DNA of 47,569 bases from Solirubrobacterales bacterium (lineage in GTDB: Bacteria > Actinomycetota > Thermoleophilia > Solirubrobacterales > Solirubrobacteraceae). This document shows, piece after piece, positions 41,117 through 47,569 of this stretch. The position numbers and the translations under genes were made by a program. The notes beneath the pieces are model-generated. The model did not search any database. It saw only the letters and a list, made by a program, of their open reading frames with translations, and was not told where the DNA came from. The DNA lies in NCBI GenBank assembly GCA_019247075.1, contig JAFAPR010000238.1, positions 1-47,569 of the forward strand, given 5' to 3'. Within the stretch, counting starts at the first letter, position 1. Each line of letters starts with the position of its first letter.

Positions 41117-42958
41117 CTACTCGTGGAGCCTGAACGGAACCCGGGCGACGATCACGTCGGTGCGCGCCTTCAGCACCGCCTCGAGCAGGCGACCCCGTTG
41201 GTTGTGAAGGATCTCGTGGCGGCGCTTGCGCGGGACGATCTCGGGTATCAGGACCGTGATGAGCGCGTCTTCGTCCTCGACCGACTGGATGTAGCGCAGG
41301 ACCGTGCGGAGCAAGGACCGGCGCGCGTCGAGCAGCACTTCGATCGGAACGCCTGGATGCCACTCGTCCCATGCGTGCTTGACGCGTGCGCACTCGTCCT
41401 CATCGCCGGCGACGGCCACGGCGATCACGGTTTCGCCTAGTGAGAGGGCGGCGCCGATGGCCTTTTGGGTCAAGGTGTTCACGGTCGAGGTAGGCACGAT
41501 GACGACGCTCTCGCGCTTGCGCGGTGGCGGTGGCGTCTTGCCGAGCCTGAGCTCCGAGGCGACCTCTCGGTAGTAGCGCTCGATCCGCGCGAACAGAATC
41601 ATCATCAGCGGAATCGCCACCACCACCACCCAGGCCCCCTCGAGGAACTTCGAGGTCAGGAACACGATCACCGCGATCGCGGTCATCGCCGCACCGGTGC
41701 CGTTGAGCGCGGCGCGCAGCCGCCAGCGGCTGGGCCGCTCACGGAGCCAATGGCGCGCGAGACCGACCTGGCTGATGGTGAAGCCGATGAACACACCGAT
41801 CGTGAAGAGCGGAATCAGCCGCTCGGTCTTGGCGCCGACCGCGACGAGCAGCAACGCCGCCGCCAACGCGAGCGCGGTGATGCCGTACCGGTACACGGGC
41901 CGCTCGGCGCGCAGAGAGAAAAGGTGCGGCAAGCGGTGGTCGCGGGACAGAAGCTGCATCAGCACGGGAAGCCCGCCGAAGCTCGTGTTCGCGGCCAGGC
42001 CCAGTACTAGCGCCACCGAGACGTTCGCCAGATAGAAAGCCCACCCCGTGCCAAGCGAGGCGGCGGTCAGCTGGGCCAGAATCGTCACACCCCCACGGGG
42101 CACGATGTGGTGCGCGTGAATGAGCAGGGAGATCCCGATCAGCATCACCGCCAGCAACGCGCCGAGGACGAGCTCAGTGCGCTGAGCCGTCCGGGGCGAG
42201 CGGAAGGCCGGCGCGCCGTTGGCGATCGCCTCGACGCCCGTGACCGCCGAGCAACCGGCGGCGAACGCCTTGAGGATCAGCAGGATGCCGACCGCGGTGG
42301 TCGCTTGGAGCGGGCCGAGGCTCGTGCCGATGCGGGCGACGGGGTGGGAATGAAAGGGCCCGAGAATGATCACGGCAAACGTGCTGACGAGGAACACCGC
42401 CGTGGGCAACGTCAGCAGCCTGGCGGACTCCTGGATGCCAAACATGTTCACTCCTGTCAGGATCACGAGGCCGGCCAAGGACACCAGCAGCAGGTGGTGT
42501 GACAGCGCCGGGAACGCGCTGCCGAGGCTCGCGGCGCCGGCCGCCAGGCTGACCGCGACCGTGAGCACGTAGTCGACTACCAGCGATGCGGCCGCCAGCT
42601 GCGCAAAGGGGCGGCCGAGGTAGGCCTTGCCCACGGCGTAGGCGCCGCCGCCGTCGGGATGGGCCGCAATGACCTGCGTGTAGGAGAGGATCAGCAGTGC
42701 GAGCATGCCGACGATCACGAGCGTCAGCGGCACGACGTACGTGAGCCCAGCAGCCCCCGCCGTGACCAGCACCAGCACCATCGCCTCGGGCCCGTAGGCC
42801 ACGCTCGAGAGCGCATCGAGGCTCAGCGCCGCCAGTCCCCCAAATACGCCTAGGTTGTGGCCCTCGTCGGAGTGCTTGCCAAGCCTTGGTGAAAGCGCCG
42901 CCGGTTGGCCGCGCGCTAACGCGAGTCGCCTCGCGCTGACGTCTATCGGGAGCGCCAT
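41117..42958 (-). CDS. kimA: KimA-like APC-family potassium importer
   Basis: 613 aa. About twelve membrane helices (residues 45-470) and a cytoplasmic alpha/beta USP-like domain (about 485-613). The first helix region LSLDALSSVAYGPEAM, the segment AAHPDGGGAYAVGKAYLG and the LVVDYVLTVAVSLAAG helix match B. subtilis KimA (formerly YdaO), a proton-coupled K+ importer inhibited by c-di-AMP; the length is nearly the same. A general amino-acid permease is the alternative. No ydaO riboswitch is present in the 80 bases upstream. ATG at 42958 lies inside a perfect hairpin. It is flanked by a betaine-type importer, which supports a role in osmotic adaptation. Confidence 0.85.
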   Translation of the reverse strand: MALPIDVSARRLALARGQPAALSPRLGKHSDEGHNLGVFGGLAALSLDALSSVAYGPEAMVLVLVTAGAAGLTYVVPLTLVIVGMLALLILSYTQVIAAHPDGGGAYAVGKAYLGRPFAQLAAASLVVDYVLTVAVSLAAGAASLGSAFPALSHHLLLVSLAGLVILTGVNMFGIQESARLLTLPTAVFLVSTFAVIILGPFHSHPVARIGTSLGPLQATTAVGILLILKAFAAGCSAVTGVEAIANGAPAFRSPRTAQRTELVLGALLAVMLIGISLLIHAHHIVPRGGVTILAQLTAASLGTGWAFYLANVSVALVLGLAANTSFGGLPVLMQLLSRDHRLPHLFSLRAERPVYRYGITALALAAALLLVAVGAKTERLIPLFTIGVFIGFTISQVGLARHWLRERPSRWRLRAALNGTGAAMTAIAVIVFLTSKFLEGAWVVVVAIPLMMILFARIERYYREVASELRLGKTPPPPRKRESVVIVPTSTVNTLTQKAIGAALSLGETVIAVAVAGDEDECARVKHAWDEWHPGVPIEVLLDARRSLLRTVLRYIQSVEDEDALITVLIPEIVPRKRRHEILHNQRGRLLEAVLKARTDVIVARVPFRLHE

Positions 42959-42977
42959 AGCCTCTGGGAAGGCTATG
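42956..42977 (-). other. Hairpin that buries the start codon of the KimA-like gene
   Basis: Arms CATAGCCT and AGGCTATG are perfectly complementary (8 bp) with a 6-base loop. On the minus strand the ATG at 42958 and the AGAGG before it are in the 3' arm and loop, so they would be paired. The same sequence contains TAGCCT (42975 to 42970), a -10-like element 11 bases upstream of the ATG. It may therefore be a translation-control hairpin or a promoter that happens to be palindromic. Confidence 0.4.
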
Positions 42978-43038
42978 CCTCCGCTACTGCGTCATGGCGT
43001 TATTCCGCTAGGCCCAACGGCGCGCTGCGCGGCAGCAG

Positions 43039-43968
43039 CTAGACGAGGTGATTCGCGGCCAGGAACTTGTGCGCGACCACGGACGGCGACTGTTGGTCGA
43101 TCGCCACCGCGAAGTTCATCTTGCGGATCGCGTCGAGTGTCAACAGCGAGCTGACCTTGTTGAGCGTCTGCTGGAACGCCGGTCCCTCGGCCTTGAGCAC
43201 GCTCGCCTTGACGATCGGGGCGACGTTCTGAAAGCCGAACACGTTCTTCGGATCGCTCAGCACCGTGTACTTGCCTGTCGTCAGTTGCGGGTCTGTCGTG
43301 AACACGTCCGAGATCTGGACCTGGTGGGTGTCGAGCGCCTTGTAAGTCAACCCAATCGCCAGCGGCTTGAAGGTCGGGTTGAGGCCGTAGACCTTCTTCA
43401 ATCCGATCAATCCCTCGTAGCGGGTGGCGAATTCGGGGGCACCGCCAATCGTCAGCGAATGGCCGAACTGCTTGAGATCCGAGATCGCCTGCAGGTGGTG
43501 CGCGGTCGCGAACGCCTTGAGCGCGCCCATGGCATCGGTGTCGTAAAACGGAGTGGGATTCAGCAGCGCGAACCCGTGCTTCTGCACAAACGCCTTTGCC
43601 TCGCCGTAGGTCTGCGAGGCGCTATGGGGCGGCTTGGTGTTCCCGGCGAGCACCGACACGATCACGCCGGTGTACTCGGGGTACATCTGAATCTGGCCCG
43701 AGGTCAGCGCCTTGTAGGTGATCTCGGAGGTCCCGATGTTGCCCTTCAGCGTGACGTGATAGCCCTTGGCCTCGAGCGCTTGTTGGTAGAGCGACCCGAG
43801 GATGAATTCCTCGGTGAAGTTCTTATCGCCGATCACGATGGCCGGCTTGCCCGAACCAGGCGTCGAAGCCTTCAGGCTTGATGTCTTGCTCTTACCCGAC
43901 GACCCGCATGCCGCGAGTGCCAGCCCCAGCAGCAATGTGACGATGCCGAATAGGATTTTCCGTTTCAT
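43039..43968 (-). CDS. Glycine betaine/osmoprotectant ABC importer, binding lipoprotein
   Basis: 309 aa from ATG 43968, with GGAGGAAG eight bases upstream. Lipoprotein signal peptide with the lipobox LAAC (Cys21). OpuAC/ProX-type fold: GKPAIVIGDKNFTEEFILGSLYQQAL (seen as IGDKNFTEEFILG), MYPEYTGV, and FTTDPQL before the second lobe. It captures glycine betaine, choline, carnitine or a similar solute outside the membrane and delivers it to the permeases. Last gene of the four-gene operon. The 80 bases down to the KimA-like start show no terminator. Confidence 0.94.
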   Translation of the reverse strand: MKRKILFGIVTLLLGLALAACGSSGKSKTSSLKASTPGSGKPAIVIGDKNFTEEFILGSLYQQALEAKGYHVTLKGNIGTSEITYKALTSGQIQMYPEYTGVIVSVLAGNTKPPHSASQTYGEAKAFVQKHGFALLNPTPFYDTDAMGALKAFATAHHLQAISDLKQFGHSLTIGGAPEFATRYEGLIGLKKVYGLNPTFKPLAIGLTYKALDTHQVQISDVFTTDPQLTTGKYTVLSDPKNVFGFQNVAPIVKASVLKAEGPAFQQTLNKVSSLLTLDAIRKMNFAVAIDQQSPSVVAHKFLAANHLV

Positions 43969-44012
43969 ATTGCTTCCTCCAAAGGTGTCGTTCTTGCCGA
44001 TATGCGCCCGAT

Positions 44013-44738
44013 TCACACCTTCTCCGCGAGCGGCGGCCCGATGGCTTCTTGGCGAGCCGCGTGCTTTTCGAGCGTCGCGCCCCGCGGAGTCAGCGCCCGC
44101 TGGATCAGCGCTAGCAAAAGATCCGTGAGCAGAGCGAGCGCGGCGATGCAAATCGCCGCCCCCAATACCCCGGACAGGTGGTAGCTCGCCTCGTTGTTGA
44201 TGATGTCGCCGAGGCTGCCGCTGTACCCGGTGAGCGCTGCGATCGTAGTCGTGGAGACGACGAACAGCGCGCCCGTGCGGATCCCGGCGAAGATCAAGGG
44301 CACCCCTAGCGGCAGTTCGACCCTGCGCAAAATCTGCCACCCGCTGAGGCCCATGCCGCGGGCCGCGTCGACCACGTCCCGGTCAACCCCATCGACCGCC
44401 ACATATGCGTTGGTGATCACCGGCGGGACCGCGAGCACGATCAGCGCGAGCTCGACGTTTCCAAGGCCCAGGCCCAGAAAGGCCACCCCGATCGCCAGCA
44501 CCGCCAGGCTCGGGAGCGCTCGCCAGATGTTGCCGACGTTGATCGCCAGGAAAGATCCCCGATGCATATGCCCCAGCCACACGCCTATGGGCAGCGCGAT
44601 CACCAAGGCGATGCCGATCCCGATCCACGCGATCCTGACCGTCCCCAGCGTCAGATGCACGAGCGTCGGCAGCTGAGGCTCTCCCGGCACCTGACCGTTG
44701 CGGGCGATGAAGTCAAGCGCCTGCGAAAAGCTGTTCAT
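44013..44738 (-). CDS. Osmoprotectant ABC importer permease (second)
   Basis: 241 aa from ATG 44738, which overlaps the upstream permease stop by 4 bases (ATGA). About six membrane helices. The OpuC/ProW-type EAA-like loop is VDAARGMGLSGWQILRRVELPLGVPLIFAG, seen as DAARGMGLSGWQILRRVELP. It forms the membrane channel with the other permease. Residues after 215 are basic and cytoplasmic. Longer readings into the preceding gene are not real. Confidence 0.95.
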   Translation of the reverse strand: MNSFSQALDFIARNGQVPGEPQLPTLVHLTLGTVRIAWIGIGIALVIALPIGVWLGHMHRGSFLAINVGNIWRALPSLAVLAIGVAFLGLGLGNVELALIVLAVPPVITNAYVAVDGVDRDVVDAARGMGLSGWQILRRVELPLGVPLIFAGIRTGALFVVSTTTIAALTGYSGSLGDIINNEASYHLSGVLGAAICIAALALLTDLLLALIQRALTPRGATLEKHAARQEAIGPPLAEKV

Positions 44739-45462
44739 GTGCGCACCTTCGTCCACGGAGTGAGCGCCCGCTGAAGCAGAACCAGGAGCCCGTCGGCCAG
44801 CAGCGCGAGGGCGATCGCCATCCCGCCGGCCACTATCAGCTCGGTTTTGAATACTTCGTTTGAGATTGCTTGCAGGATTGGGGCGCCAAGGCCCTCGTCG
44901 TCGATCAGCGCCGCCACGGTCGCCAGCGAGATCACCGTCACGGTCGCGATCCGCACGCCGGCGATGATCGCCGGCATGGCGAGCGGCAGGTCCACCCGCA
45001 GCAATGAGCGCATCGGCCCCATCCCCATGCCGGCGGCGGCGTCCCGCACCTCCGCGGGAACCTCGCGCAGCCCCGTGAGCGTGTTGCGGAACATGATCAG
45101 CAGGGTGTATGAGACCAGCGCGACTTCGGCCGTGGTCCGGCTCAGGCCAAGGCCGGGGACCCCCACGAGCAGCTCGAACAGCGCTAACGACGGGATCGTG
45201 TAGAGGATCGAGGTGACGATCACCACCGGCCGCTCGACCCAGCCCCGGCGGTAGGCGATCAGGGCTAGCGTGGTCGAGATCCCAAAGCCGATCACGACCG
45301 CGATCACGGTCAGTACCACGTGCTGGCGGAGCGCGGGCCATAGCACGGTGCTCCAGTTCTGCGAGACCCAGTTGGGGCAGAACAACCGGTTTGCGCGCTC
45401 GCAGGCGTACGCAGCGCTGCTGCCGCCGAAGTTGGGGATCACCGGTCCCGAGGCGAAGACGA

Positions 45463-45466
<4 letters not shown>
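44735..45466 (-). CDS. Osmoprotectant ABC importer permease (first)
   Basis: 243 aa. About six membrane helices after a 50-residue N-terminal segment with two Cys (ACERANRLFCPNW) that is probably external. ABC coupling loop VRDAAAGMGMGPMRSLLRVDLP followed by AIIAGVRIATVTVISLAT. Forms the channel together with the downstream permease. ATG at 45466 overlaps the ATPase stop by 4 bases (ATGA). Paired distinct permeases are typical of OpuC-type rather than ProU-type systems. Confidence 0.95.
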
Positions 45467-46557
<1,091 letters not shown>

Positions 46558-46583
46558 TCAGGCTATCGGCTTGGGCGGAACCC

Positions 46584-47569
46584 ATGCAGGCCAGGACTAC
46601 GATCGAATCGGTGACCGACATCGGAACACAGCCGTGCACCCGCTCACGGCGACTCTTGATCCTCGCGATCTGCTGTATGAGCCTGCTGATCGTCGGCCTC
46701 GACAGCACGATCGTGAACGTCGCTCTGCCGGCGATCCACAGGGACCTCCACGCGTCGGTGGTGGGGTTGCAGTGGGCGGTGGACGCCTACACGCTCGTGC
46801 TCGCGAGCCTGCTGATGGTCTCTGGCTCGACCGCCGACCGCATCGGGCGCCGGCGGGTTTTCCAGACCGGGCTGCTGATCTTCTCGCTGGGCTCGCTGTT
46901 GTGCGGCGTCGCCCAGAGCCTGCCGATGCTGGTCGCCTTTCGTGTCCTCCAGGCGATCGGTGGCTCGATGCTCAATCCGGTGGCGATGTCGATCATCCGC
47001 AACGTGTTCGATGATCCGCGAGAGCGGGCCCAGGCGATCGGCCTGTGGGGAGGGGTGTTGGGACTCAGCATGGCGCTCGGGCCAGTGCTCGGCGGGGCGC
47101 TTGTCGACAGCGTGAGCTGGAGGGCGGTGTTCTTCGTCAACGTCCCAATCGGAGCGGCGGCGATCCTGCTGACCGCGAGGTTCGTGCCCGAATCGCGCGC
47201 GTCGCATCCCCGGCGCCTCGATCCGGTGGGGCAGGTGCTGGTGATGGCCGGATTGGCGACGCTGACCTACACGATCATCGAGGCCCCGCGAATGGGCTGG
47301 ACCTCCCCCGAGACGCTGGGGCTGTTCGCAGCGGTCTTCATCCTGTTCGCGGCTCTGATCGCCTACGAGCTACGCCGGCGCGAGCCGCTGATCGAGCTGC
47401 GCTTCTTCCGCAGCGCACCCTTCGCGGGCGCGAGCGGGATCGCGGTGCTGGCCTTCGCTGCGCAGGGCGGTTTCCTCTTCCTCAACACGCTCTATTTGCA
47501 GGACGTGCGCCATCTGTCTCCCCTTCAGGCCGGCCTGTACCTGCTCCCAATGGCCGGCATGCAGTTGGT
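46584..47569 (+). CDS. DHA2-type MFS multidrug exporter, N-terminal part
   Basis: Open to the window end (328 codons visible). ATG 46584 with GGCGGA about five bases upstream; a GTG at 46611 is the alternative. Proton-driven efflux permease of the 14-helix DHA2 (EmrB/QacA) family. The first helix carries the motif GLDSTIVNVALP; loop 2-3 has the MFS signature GSTADRIGRRRVFQTG; helix 5 has the antiporter motif C GLSMALGPVLGGALVD. At least nine membrane helices are present in the visible part. Substrates are unknown. Confidence 0.93.
   Translation, partial: MQARTTIESVTDIGTQPCTRSRRLLILAICCMSLLIVGLDSTIVNVALPAIHRDLHASVVGLQWAVDAYTLVLASLLMVSGSTADRIGRRRVFQTGLLIFSLGSLLCGVAQSLPMLVAFRVLQAIGGSMLNPVAMSIIRNVFDDPRERAQAIGLWGGVLGLSMALGPVLGGALVDSVSWRAVFFVNVPIGAAAILLTARFVPESRASHPRRLDPVGQVLVMAGLATLTYTIIEAPRMGWTSPETLGLFAAVFILFAALIAYELRRREPLIELRFFRSAPFAGASGIAVLAFAAQGGFLFLNTLYLQDVRHLSPLQAGLYLLPMAGMQL

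Noticed and set aside
42959-43038. c-di-AMP (ydaO) riboswitch expected before a KimA gene
   Set aside because: The gap is only 80 bases and has none of the conserved riboswitch segments; only the short hairpin at the start codon is present.

Overview
The window is high-GC, densely packed bacterial chromosome. It most likely comes from a deep-branching actinobacterium; Thermoleophilia/Solirubrobacterales is my best guess. The reasons are an actinobacterial-type integration host factor next to gmk, the gene order pyrR-pyrB-pyrC-carA-carB ... mihF-gmk-rpoZ-coaBC, the order rimP-nusA-infB-ylxP-rbfA-nrnA-truB-ribF-rpsO-pnp-M16 protease-dapB-dapA-RNase J, and many GTG/TTG starts. The taxonomic call is an inference from synteny and protein style, not a database result.

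Layout. 1-4.0 kb (minus): the first codons of a probable cinA, a RodZ-like membrane helix-turn-helix protein, a small secreted protein and the FtsK DNA translocase. 4.0-6.2 kb (plus): an OmpR-type two-component pair. 6.3-22.4 kb (minus): a very long co-directional RNA, translation and lysine block from rimP to RNase J. Into it are inserted an AhpE-like peroxiredoxin and a cytosolic DsbA-like protein. 22.6-30.0 kb (minus): mihF-gmk-rpoZ-coaBC running into a MoxR/DUF58/transglutaminase/TPR module. 30.3-37.4 kb (minus): the pyrimidine operon pyrR-pyrB-pyrC-carA-carB, most junctions overlapping, preceded by an RNA hairpin that looks like a PyrR-binding site covering the pyrR ribosome-binding site. 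37.5-40.3 kb: a GNAT acetyltransferase, RNase Z, tRNA-Arg(CCG), an uncharacterised small protein and a small alarmone-hydrolase-like HD protein. 40.4-46.6 kb (minus): a KimA-like potassium importer and a complete glycine-betaine-type ABC importer, which reads as an osmotic-adaptation cluster. 46.6 kb to the end (plus): a truncated DHA2-type MFS exporter.

Most of the content is ordinary housekeeping. There is no phage, IS element, CRISPR array or classical defence system. The interest lies in regulation and in small departures from the expected: the PyrR-type hairpin; an intrinsic terminator with alternative hairpins just upstream of rimP; a NusA with a C-terminal Cys/His knuckle where ylxR is missing; several promoters placed so that mRNAs would be leaderless; a peroxiredoxin-DsbA pair in the ribosomal block; and a start codon buried in a perfect hairpin in front of the KimA-like gene. 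There is no gene-free stretch above 300 bases; the longest gap, 30051-30264, holds the mihF promoter region.
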